A stretch of 37,780 nucleotides of DNA. Source: Bacillota bacterium. GTDB lineage: Bacteria > Bacillota > Clostridia > Christensenellales > CAG-138. Numbering within the stretch: the stretch's first letter is position 1; each line of letters starts with the position of its first letter. Below are positions 7,216-14,473 of this stretch, one piece after another. Position numbers and translations under genes: made by a program. The DNA lies in NCBI GenBank assembly GCA_016286445.1, contig JAEESS010000018.1, positions 1-37,780 of the forward strand. Direction: 5' to 3'. The notes below the pieces were generated by a model. It saw only the letters and a program-made list of their open reading frames with translations. It made no database searches and had not been told where the DNA came from.

Positions 7216-8142
7216 ATGAAGAAACTCGTCATCGCGCTCGGCGGAAACGCGCTGGGCAACACGCCCTATGAACAATTGAAGCTCGTCACAGAGACCGCAA
7301 AGCCCATCGTCGATCTCATCGAGGCGGGCAACCAGGTCGTTATCGCGCACGGCAACGGTCCGCAGGTCGGCATGATCAATCTCGCCATGTCCACGGCGGC
7401 AAACGCAAAGGCGATCAAGTCGGACATGCCGTTCCCGGAGTGCGGCGCGATGAGCCAGGGCTACATCGGCTACCACCTGCAGAACAGCATCCAGAATGAG
7501 CTTTCGGCGCGCGGCATCAAAAAGTCCGTCGCGACCGTCGTCACGCAGGTGCTTGTCGACGAGAACGACCCGGCGTTTCAGCATCCGACCAAGCCGATCG
7601 GCGCGTTTTATTCCAAGGAGGAAGCGGACAGGATCGCCGCGGAGAAGGGCTACACGATGATCGAGGACGCGGGCCGCGGCTATCGCCAGGTCGTGCCGAG
7701 CCCGAAGCCCGTGGATGTCGTTGAAAAGGACATGGTCAACACGCTGATCGACGCGGGTCACGTCGTCATCACCGTGGGCGGCGGCGGCATCCCGGTCATT
7801 GAAAAGGACGGAAAGCTCCTCGGCGTTCCCGCCGTCATCGACAAGGACTTCGCGTCCGCAAAGCTCGCAGAGCTTGTGCATGCCGACGCGCTCGTCATTC
7901 TCACCGCGGTCGACCGCGTGGCGATCAACTGGGGCAAGCCGGATCAGAAATCTCTGGAGCGTATGACCTGCGCCGAGGCCGAACAGTACTGCAAGGAGGG
8001 GCATTTCGCGCCCGGCTCGATGCTGCCGAAGGTTCAGGCGGCCATGAGCTTTGCGCGTACCGGCGGCGAGGCGATCATCGCATCCCTCGAAAACGCGGCG
8101 GCGGCGTTGCGCGGCGAGAGCGGCACGAAGGTCGTCAGATAA
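7216..8142 (+). CDS. arcC: Carbamate kinase
   Basis: 308 aa, standard length for ArcC. It has the N-terminal KKLVIALGGNALG motif, AHGNGPQVG, the VGGGGIPV nucleotide loop and the C-terminal F-A-x-G-S-M-L-P-K-V segment of the amino acid kinase family. It makes ATP from carbamoyl phosphate and ADP, the energy-yielding end step of arginine deiminase, agmatine or ureido-compound breakdown. The start at 7216 is set by AGGAGG 5 nt upstream. No arginine deiminase or ornithine carbamoyltransferase lies beside it. The only carbamoyltransferase in the window is ygeW (31636-32859), which could supply its substrate. Likely monocistronic. Confidence 0.96.
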   Translation: MKKLVIALGGNALGNTPYEQLKLVTETAKPIVDLIEAGNQVVIAHGNGPQVGMINLAMSTAANAKAIKSDMPFPECGAMSQGYIGYHLQNSIQNELSARGIKKSVATVVTQVLVDENDPAFQHPTKPIGAFYSKEEADRIAAEKGYTMIEDAGRGYRQVVPSPKPVDVVEKDMVNTLIDAGHVVITVGGGGIPVIEKDGKLLGVPAVIDKDFASAKLAELVHADALVILTAVDRVAINWGKPDQKSLERMTCAEAEQYCKEGHFAPGSMLPKVQAAMSFARTGGEAIIASLENAAAALRGESGTKVVR

Positions 8143-8145
8143 TTC

Positions 8146-8264
8146 GATCTGATGAAAGGTTTTTCATCAGATCGGTTTGCAGATCCTGCCTAAAATGCTG
8201 TCGCATTTTCGGGCGGCAGGAACTGCAAGGAGTCAAATGCACCGCGCATGTCGCTGCATTTGAC
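8146..8264 (+). other. Three consecutive long hairpins after arcC
   Basis: The 250-base gap between arcC and the topoisomerase gene contains three back-to-back inverted repeats: a perfect 12-bp stem GATCTGATGAAA/TTTCATCAGATC with a 4-nt loop (8146-8173); a compound hairpin (8179-8226) with TCCTGCC/GGCAGGA around AAAATGC/GCATTTT; and a 10-bp stem GTCAAATGCA/TGCATTTGAC (8232-8264). None has a T-run on either side, so they are not ordinary terminators. Their role is unknown. Confidence 0.7.
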
Positions 8265-8301
8265 GGATTTATGTGGTGATCTTCCTTCGATGCGTTCGTG
8301 C

Positions 8302-8329
8302 GCGCGTCTACAACGCGCTTGCGTTTTTT
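8302..8329 (+). terminator. Probable arcC terminator
   Basis: GCGCGT (8302-8307), 5-nt loop, ACGCGC (8313-8318), then TTGCG and six T (8324-8329). It is nested in an outer 8-bp repeat TCGATGCG/CGCATCGA (8287-8294 and 8333-8340). Confidence 0.55.
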
Positions 8330-8357
8330 CGCCGCATCGAAATAAGAGTAAACAAAA

Positions 8358-8381
8358 CCTCCGCATGTCGCGGAGGTTTTT
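8358..8381. terminator. Bidirectional terminator between convergent genes
   Basis: CCTCCGC (8358-8364), loop ATGTC, GCGGAGG (8370-8376), followed by TTTTT on the plus strand and preceded by AAAA, i.e. a T-run on the minus strand. It can end both arcC and the topoisomerase operon, whose stop is 12 nt away. Confidence 0.85.
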
Positions 8382-8393
8382 GCTTTTCTCGTA

Positions 8394-10802
8394 TCACTCG
8401 TCGGATCGGTATGCGCCGATCACATCGTCGTCGAGCACGACGGCCAGGAGCATTTCGCCCTTACTTGCCTTCGGCTCGATGTGGATGCTTTCGGTGTCGA
8501 TCGGCGTTTTCGTGCCGTGGCGCTGTTCGAGCACGAGCGTGAACGGCGCCTGCACCGTGCCGGCATAGGCGATGCGCGTGCCGTTAGATCCGTTCTTGCG
8601 GAAGTCGAACGTCTTGACGCCCTTGCCGTTTCTGCCCTGCTGTTCGTAGTCAAAGAGGAAGCTGCGTTTACCGAAGCCGCGGTCGGAAACCACGATCAGT
8701 TCGCCCTCGTCGCCGACCGGCATGCACGCCATGACGCGGTCCTTCGGCTCGAGCTTGATGCCGATGACGCCCGCCGCAGCTCTGCCGGTCTCCGGCACGG
8801 AATCGGAGGCAAAGCGGATGCACATACCCTGTTCGGTCACGAGCAGGATGTCCATCGAGGGGAAGGGGTACGCGCCCAAAAGCGTATCCTTGTCCTTGAG
8901 ATTCAGCGCCGCGGTGCGCTTGCCGCGCACGCGGTAGTCCGCGGCGTTCGACCGCTTCACCATGCCGCCGGTCGTGCAGAACAGGTAGCTGCCCTCGTCG
9001 CGGTCCGGGAACGCGCCGACGATCGTCTCGCCCTTTTCGAGCTCGACGATGCTGACAAGGTTCGCCGCGCGGGCGGCGGGACGCGTTTCGGGGATGTCGG
9101 AAACCTTGAGGTTCAGCATCGCGCCGCGGTTCGTAAAGAGCCGGATGCTCTCGTTGCTGTTGACCTCCAGGATGCGCTGCGGCTTGTCGGCGCGGATCTG
9201 GCTGAGGTTAAACTGCTTTTTGAGGCACTTGCGGATCTTGAGGTCTGCGCAGACTGCGACGATCATTTCTTCGACCGTTTCCGGCTCGTTCGTCTGCACC
9301 GGCTCTTCGGCGTCGGCGGAGATGATCTGCGTGCGGCGTTTGCCGTCGAACAGCTTCCTGACCTCCATAAGCTCCTTTTTGATCAGGTGCACGAGCTTCG
9401 CGTCGGACGCGAGGATCGCTTCCAGCTCCGCAATCAGCTTTTTGACTTCTTTGTATTCCTTTTCGATCGCCAAAAGCTCTAAGTTCGTGAGCTTCTGGAG
9501 TCTCAGATCGAGGATCGCCTGCGCCTGGATCTCGGTAAGCGAGAAGGTCTTCATCAGACCCTCGCGCGCTTCCTTCGGCGACTTGCTCGCGCGGATCAGC
9601 TTAATGACGCGGTCGAGGTTGTTGACCGCGACCATGAGTCCTTCCAAAATGTGGCAGCGCTTCTTTGCGATCTCGAGCTCGGTCTTCGTGCGTCGCGTGA
9701 CGACGGCGCGCTGATGGCGCACATAGTATTCGATGATTTGCTTGAGGTTCAGCTGCTGCGGTTTGCCGTCGGCGATCGCAACGTAATTTGCGCCGAACGT
9801 GCACTGCAGATCGGAGTATTTGAACAGAAGCTGCAGGATGCGCTCCGGATCGCCGTCCTTCTTGACCTCGATGACGGCGCGGGTACCCATGCGGTCGCTT
9901 TCGTCGCGGATATCGGAGACGGCGGCGAACATCGCCTTCTTCTCCTGCGTGATCTCGAGGATCTTCTGAAGGCACGACGCCTTGTTGATCTGGTACGGGA
10001 ACTCGTCGATGACGATGCGCGTCTTGCCGTTCTTGACCTCTTCAAAGTGCGTGCGCGCGCGCATGGTAAGCTTGCCGCGCCCGGTCTCGTAGCTTTGCGC
10101 GATCTCGGGCGAATCCAGAAGGAACCCGCCGGTCGGGAAGTCCGGCGCGGGCAAGATCTTCAGAAGGTCCGCGATCTTGATGCGCGGGTTGTCAAGCACG
10201 GCGATGACCGCGTCGATCGCCTCGACCGGGTTGTGCGGCGGGATTGAGGTCGCAAGACCGACCGCGATGCCGTTTGCGCCGTTGACAAGAAGGTTCGGAA
10301 ACCGTCCCGGCAGCAGCGTCGGCTCCTTTAAGGTGTCGTCGAAATTCCAGGTGAAATCGACCGTGTCCTTGTCGATGTCGCGAAGAAGGAGCAGCGCCGC
10401 GTCGGTCATACGGGCTTCGGTGTAGCGCATCGCCGCGGCGGAGTCGCCGTCGACCGAGCCGAAGTTGCCGTGCCCGTCGACGAGCGTGACGCCCATATTG
10501 AACGGCTGCGCCATGCGGACCATCGCGTCATAGACGGAGCTGTCGCCGTGCGGATGGTATTTGCCGAGGCAGTCGCCGACGATGCGCGCGCTTTTGCGGT
10601 GCGGCTTGTCGGGGGAGAGCCCGAGCTCCATCATGGTATAGAGGATGCGCCGCTGCACGGGCTTCAGTCCGTCCTCGACGCGCGGCAAGGCGCGTTCCAG
10701 AATGACGTGCTCCGCGTAGGGCATCATGGAATCGTGCATGACCTCGTCCATGCTCTTTAAGAGGATGGTCTCGGTTTGTGTGGGGATCGTTGTCTTTGCC
10801 AT
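8394..10802 (-). CDS. parC: Type IIA DNA topoisomerase subunit A (ParC/GyrA type)
   Basis: 802 aa. It contains the breakage-reunion domain with catalytic Tyr127 in [11 protein letters not shown], the [11 protein letters not shown] entry motif and the segment equivalent to the quinolone-resistance region, [12 protein letters not shown]. There, Ser88 and Asp92 stand at the E. coli GyrA 83/87 positions, i.e. the unmutated state. A six-bladed C-terminal domain follows. At the site of the GyrA box, QRRGGKG in true gyrases, this protein reads QGRNGKG (722-728), a degenerate form that argues for topoisomerase IV-like decatenation rather than supercoiling. A second gyrase cannot be excluded, so the symbol is provisional. 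The SD lies inside the end of the parE-like gene; the gap is 3 nt. Confidence 0.85.
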   Translation of the reverse strand: MAKTTIPTQTETILLKSMDEVMHDSMMPYAEHVILERALPRVEDGLKPVQRRILYTMMELGLSPDKPHRKSARIVGDCLGKYHPHGDSSVYDAMVRMAQPFNMGVTLVDGHGNFGSVDGDSAAAMRYTEARMTDAALLLLRDIDKDTVDFTWNFDDTLKEPTLLPGRFPNLLVNGANGIAVGLATSIPPHNPVEAIDAVIAVLDNPRIKIADLLKILPAPDFPTGGFLLDSPEIAQSYETGRGKLTMRARTHFEEVKNGKTRIVIDEFPYQINKASCLQKILEITQEKKAMFAAVSDIRDESDRMGTRAVIEVKKDGDPERILQLLFKYSDLQCTFGANYVAIADGKPQQLNLKQIIEYYVRHQRAVVTRRTKTELEIAKKRCHILEGLMVAVNNLDRVIKLIRASKSPKEAREGLMKTFSLTEIQAQAILDLRLQKLTNLELLAIEKEYKEVKKLIAELEAILASDAKLVHLIKKELMEVRKLFDGKRRTQIISADAEEPVQTNEPETVEEMIVAVCADLKIRKCLKKQFNLSQIRADKPQRILEVNSNESIRLFTNRGAMLNLKVSDIPETRPAARAANLVSIVELEKGETIVGAFPDRDEGSYLFCTTGGMVKRSNAADYRVRGKRTAALNLKDKDTLLGAYPFPSMDILLVTEQGMCIRFASDSVPETGRAAAGVIGIKLEPKDRVMACMPVGDEGELIVVSDRGFGKRSFLFDYEQQGRNGKGVKTFDFRKNGSNGTRIAYAGTVQAPFTLVLEQRHGTKTPIDTESIHIEPKASKGEMLLAVVLDDDVIGAYRSDE

Positions 10803-10805
10803 GGC

Positions 10806-12758
10806 TTACTCCTTGATCTTCTCGAACGCCGTGTGCGCGTGGTTGAAGTCCGCATACTCGAAGATGTATTCCTTGCGGGACTGCACCTTGTCGCCCATCA
10901 GAACGGTCACTAAGTGCTCGACCTCCGCCGCGTCCTCGATGCCGACGCGCGTGAGCCGCCTGCCCTGCGGATTCATCGTCGTTTCCCAAAGCTGCTCGGG
11001 GTTCATTTCGCCGAGCCCCTTATAGCGCTGCAGCGTATAGTTCTTGCCGGTAATACCGCGCATCGCCGCCTTCAGCGCCGGATCGTCATAGCAATAGATG
11101 GGCGGCTGGTTTGCCTTCTGCACGCGATACAGCGGCGCCATGCCGATGTACACATGCCCCTCGGTGATCAGCGGGCGCATGTAGCGGTAGAAGAAGGTCA
11201 GAAGGATCGCGCGGATGTGCGCGCCGTCCTGGTCCGCGTCCGCAAGGATGATGATCTTGTTGTATTTCAGAGAACTGATGTCGAAATCGTCGCCGATGCC
11301 CGTGCCGAGCGCGGTGATGATCGAGCGGAACTCGTCGTTCTGCAGAACCTGTTCGAGCCGCTTCTTTTCGACGTTCAGCGGCTTGCCGCGCAGCGGCAGG
11401 ATTGCCTGGAATCTGCGGTCGCGTCCCTGCTTCGCGCTGCCGCCTGCGGAGTCGCCCTCCACGATGAACAGCTCGTTGACCGAGTAGTCGCGTCCGGTGC
11501 AGCTACTGAGCTTTCCGACGAGCGGCGCATTTTCGAGCTTGCTCTTTTCGCGCGCGTTTTCCTTCGCTTTGCGGGCGGCGCTTCGCGCCTTCGCAGCTTT
11601 CACCGCCTTTTCCGCGATCATGTTTGCGGTGTTCGTATTCTTGAGGTTTTCCAGCCACGGCACAAGCGTCTGCTGTAAAACGGCTTCGACTGCGGGACGC
11701 GCTTCGGTATTGCCGAGCTTCGTCTTGGTCTGCCCCTCGAACTGCACGCTGCGCATTTTGAGCGACAGCACCGCGGTCATGCCCTCGCGGAAGTCCTCGC
11801 CCGCGAGCGACGGATCCTTGTCCTTTAAGATCCCGTTTTTGCGGCAGTAATCGTTGAAGATCTTCGTGATCGCGGCTTTGAAGCCGGTCTCGTGAGTGCC
11901 GCCTTCGGTGGTCGGGATGTTGTTGACGTACGACGCGATCGTTTCGGCGTACTCGTCGTTGTGCAGGATCGCCGCTTCGACGACGATGCCGTTCGATTCG
12001 CCTTTTATGTGGATCGGCGGATCATAGAGCGCGTTCTTGTCCTCCTGAATGTAGCGGACGAAGTCACTTAGACCGCCGTCGAATTTGAACTCTGCGTGGT
12101 GCTGCTTTTCGCGCTGATCGTCGAGAACGAGCTTCAGCCCGCGGTTCAGGTACGCAAGCTCGCGAAGCCGCTTCATGACAACCGAATACTGCATGTCGAT
12201 CGTTTCAAACACGCGGTCGTCGGGCAAAAACGTTACGACGGTGCCCTGCTTGCGCGTTCTGCCGATCTCGGTAAGCGGGTACTTCGGCTTGCCCGAAACG
12301 ATCTTGCCCTCTTCGTTTTCGACGCTCTCGAACTCCATCCGATAGGCGCGGTTTTCATGATAGACCTCGACCGAAAGCCAGCGCGACAGCGCGTTGACGA
12401 CCGAAGCGCCGACGCCGTGCAGACCGCCGGAGTAGGAATACGCCGCGTTGCCGAACTTGCCGCCGGCGTGCAGCTGCGTAAAGACGACCTCGACGCCCGA
12501 AACGCCCAGCTTTTCATGGATGCCGGTCGGGATGCCGCGGCCGTTGTCGGTGACGGTCACCGAATGGTCGCGGTGCAGCGTGACGGTGATTTCGTCTGCA
12601 TAACCGTTCGCCGCCTCGTCGATCGCGTTGTCCACGATCTCCCACAATAGATGGTGCAGACCCGGCAGACCCGTCGAGCCGATGTACATGCCGGGGCGCA
12701 TCCGCACCGCGTCGAGCCCCTCCATGACGGTAATATTTTTGACGGAATACTCTTCCAT
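10806..12758 (-). CDS. parE: Type IIA DNA topoisomerase subunit B (ParE/GyrB type)
   Basis: 650 aa with the GHKL ATPase domain: the general base Glu40 and Asn44 lie in EIVDNAIDEA, then DNGRGIP and GGLHGVGASVVNALS. The transducer domain follows, then the Toprim domain with EGDSAGGSAKQGRD and the metal-binding DADQDGAHI, and the conserved PLRGKPLNVEK and QRYKGLGEMNP motifs. It drives ATP-dependent strand passage with the subunit A gene directly downstream. The pair lies away from any dnaA-type locus, which fits parE-parC, but GyrB and ParE are hard to separate by eye. Start set by GGAGG 6 nt upstream. Confidence 0.87.
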   Translation of the reverse strand: MEEYSVKNITVMEGLDAVRMRPGMYIGSTGLPGLHHLLWEIVDNAIDEAANGYADEITVTLHRDHSVTVTDNGRGIPTGIHEKLGVSGVEVVFTQLHAGGKFGNAAYSYSGGLHGVGASVVNALSRWLSVEVYHENRAYRMEFESVENEEGKIVSGKPKYPLTEIGRTRKQGTVVTFLPDDRVFETIDMQYSVVMKRLRELAYLNRGLKLVLDDQREKQHHAEFKFDGGLSDFVRYIQEDKNALYDPPIHIKGESNGIVVEAAILHNDEYAETIASYVNNIPTTEGGTHETGFKAAITKIFNDYCRKNGILKDKDPSLAGEDFREGMTAVLSLKMRSVQFEGQTKTKLGNTEARPAVEAVLQQTLVPWLENLKNTNTANMIAEKAVKAAKARSAARKAKENAREKSKLENAPLVGKLSSCTGRDYSVNELFIVEGDSAGGSAKQGRDRRFQAILPLRGKPLNVEKKRLEQVLQNDEFRSIITALGTGIGDDFDISSLKYNKIIILADADQDGAHIRAILLTFFYRYMRPLITEGHVYIGMAPLYRVQKANQPPIYCYDDPALKAAMRGITGKNYTLQRYKGLGEMNPEQLWETTMNPQGRRLTRVGIEDAAEVEHLVTVLMGDKVQSRKEYIFEYADFNHAHTAFEKIKE

Positions 12759-12786
12759 ATATATCCTCCGAAATCAAGTTCTTGCC

Positions 12787-12807
12787 ATTATACCACAAGA
12801 TATTGTG
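12787..12807 (-). promoter_or_regulatory. Promoter of the topoisomerase operon with a palindrome
   Basis: Minus strand extended -10, TGG-TATAAT (hexamer at 12792-12787), without a clear -35. Immediately upstream lies the inverted repeat CACAA-gata-TTGTG (12794-12807), in the spacer, where a repressor or a supercoiling-responsive factor could act. Confidence 0.55.
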
Positions 12808-12895
12808 CCAGCGGACATTTTTGCTTCGCTTTTTACGTTTTATTCATATTTCGGGATATTTCATAGAAAATTTGCTTTTCGGACGCATTTATGGG

Positions 12896-12925
12896 GTGAC
12901 AAGAAACGGGGGATTGGTGTATAAT
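12896..12925 (+). promoter_or_regulatory. Promoter of the division and cell wall cluster
   Basis: -35 GTGACA (12896-12901), 18-nt spacer, -10 TATAAT (12920-12925), about 50 nt before rsmH. No mraZ gene or repeated MraZ-type boxes (TGGGN) were noticed. Confidence 0.75.
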
Positions 12926-12975
12926 CTACGATGTATATATATGTGGAAGTATACCGTTACGGAGAAAGGAGCCGC

Positions 12976-13917
12976 ATGGAGACAGGTTTTCATCATGTGC
13001 CGATCATGGTTTCGGAAGTGCTGACGCTCTTGGAGCCTGCGCGCGGCGGGATCTTCGTGGACGGTACGCTCGGCGGTGGCGGGCACGCGGAGGCGGTTTT
13101 GTCCGCCATGCCGGAAAGCGGACGCTTGTTCGGCATCGACCGCGACGACGAGGCGCTCCGGGCGGCAGGCGCAAGGCTTGCGCGCTTCGGCGACCGCTTT
13201 ACGGCGATCAAGGGCAACTTTTTCGACATGAAATCGCTGCTCAAGGATCGCGGGATCTTCAAGGTCGACGGGATTTTATTGGATCTCGGCGTATCCTCGC
13301 ACCAGCTGGATGCGCGTGAGCGCGGCTTTTCCTACAAGGCGGAAGCGCCTTTGGACATGCGCATGGATCAAAGCGCGCCGCTTTCTGCCCGGACGGTCGT
13401 GAACGAGTGGTCCGAAGCGGAGCTGCGCCGCATCTTCTTTGAGTACGGCGAGGAGAAGTTCTCCGCAAAGATCGCGGGCAGGATCGTCGAACGGCGCAAA
13501 GAAAAGCCGATCGAAACGACGACGGAGCTTGCGGAGCTCATAAAAAACGCGATCCCGGCAAAATTCCGGAACGAGCCGCAGCATCCGGCGCGGCGGTGCT
13601 TCCAGGCGATCCGCATCGCGGTCAACGGCGAGCTCGACGGGCTCAATGACGCGATCGTGTCCGCGCACGATCTGCTGAACCCCGGCGGACGGCTCGCGAT
13701 CCTGACGTTCCATTCGCTGGAGGACAGGATCGTGAAGAACGCGTTCCGCACGTTTGAAAACCCGTGCACCTGCCCGAAATCGGCGCCGGTGTGCATTTGC
13801 GGCAAAAAGCCTACCGCAAAGGTTCTGACGCGCCATCCTTTGGTCGCGTCGGAGGCGGAACAGAAGGAAAATTCGCGCGCGACGAGCGCAAAGCTTCGCG
13901 CGATCGTGCGCATGTAA
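12976..13917 (+). CDS. rsmH: 16S rRNA (cytosine-1402-N4)-methyltransferase RsmH (MraW)
   Basis: 313 aa, normal length. It opens with F-H-H-V-P-I-M, then has the SAM-binding loop GTLGGGGHAEAVL, GILLDLGVSSHQLD, the RCFQAIRIAVNGELD motif and the C-terminal SLEDRIVKNAF and CICGKKP segments. It methylates N4 of C1402 in 16S rRNA, a base shared with RsmI. An upstream in-frame ATG at 12931 lies almost at the predicted transcription start; the ATG at 12976 with GGAGAAAGGAG before it is chosen. First gene of the dcw cluster; the usual mraZ before it is absent. Confidence 0.96.
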   Translation: METGFHHVPIMVSEVLTLLEPARGGIFVDGTLGGGGHAEAVLSAMPESGRLFGIDRDDEALRAAGARLARFGDRFTAIKGNFFDMKSLLKDRGIFKVDGILLDLGVSSHQLDARERGFSYKAEAPLDMRMDQSAPLSARTVVNEWSEAELRRIFFEYGEEKFSAKIAGRIVERRKEKPIETTTELAELIKNAIPAKFRNEPQHPARRCFQAIRIAVNGELDGLNDAIVSAHDLLNPGGRLAILTFHSLEDRIVKNAFRTFENPCTCPKSAPVCICGKKPTAKVLTRHPLVASEAEQKENSRATSAKLRAIVRM

Positions 13918-13957
13918 CCCGATATGGGTTCATATGGATAAAGAAAGGAGATGCGGT

Positions 13958-14473
13958 ATGGACGTTCAGTTCGATGAAGACCGGCAAAAGAGCACGGCTG
14001 CAAAAACGCGGCTCTATTCGCCGACCAAAACGGGCGATCCGACGCCGATCTTAGAGGATCCGTCGATGCCGATCCGACCGCAGCCTTCGCGGGAAACGGC
14101 GGCAAAGCGCCGTACAAGAAAAGAGCTCCGGCTCACGACGACGAGCAAGATCCTGATCCTGCTGTCGATCTTTGCCATTGCGGCGACGGCGCTGTTCGGA
14201 CTGTTCGGCGCGGCGGAATACGCAAAGATCATCAGCGATACCGCAGCGGTCAATAAGGAGATCGACACCTACAACGATCAGATCTCGCAGATCAAGAAGA
14301 CGCAAAGCTCCATGAACGACTTTGCGACCATTAACGAGGTCTGCCGGAGACTCGGCATGACCATGAACTGGTACAAGGGCAACGGGACGGTTTCAAACCC
14401 GGACGCGCCGCAGACGTTTTCTCCGGACACGCCGGCGCCGAGCACACCGAACCCGGACGATACGGAAGGATGA
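13958..14473 (+). CDS. ftsL: Cell division protein FtsL-like
   Basis: 171 aa with a long charged and proline-rich cytoplasmic N-terminus (1-62), one membrane segment (about 64-86) and a coiled-coil-prone external helix (about 90-120). The tail (145-171) is rich in Pro, Asp and Thr. Sequence identity to named FtsL proteins is low, as usual for this family, so the call rests on topology and on its place between rsmH and the penicillin-binding protein. FtsL forms the FtsQLB/DivIB-DivIC-FtsL complex that activates septal wall synthesis. The SD AAAGGAG 7 nt upstream supports the ATG at 13958 over the one at 13934. It overlaps the next gene by four bases. Confidence 0.8.
   Translation: MDVQFDEDRQKSTAAKTRLYSPTKTGDPTPILEDPSMPIRPQPSRETAAKRRTRKELRLTTTSKILILLSIFAIAATALFGLFGAAEYAKIISDTAAVNKEIDTYNDQISQIKKTQSSMNDFATINEVCRRLGMTMNWYKGNGTVSNPDAPQTFSPDTPAPSTPNPDDTEG

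Noticed and set aside
8146-8340. CRISPR array
   Set aside because: The repeats are inverted and different from each other, with no regularly spaced direct repeat or cas genes.
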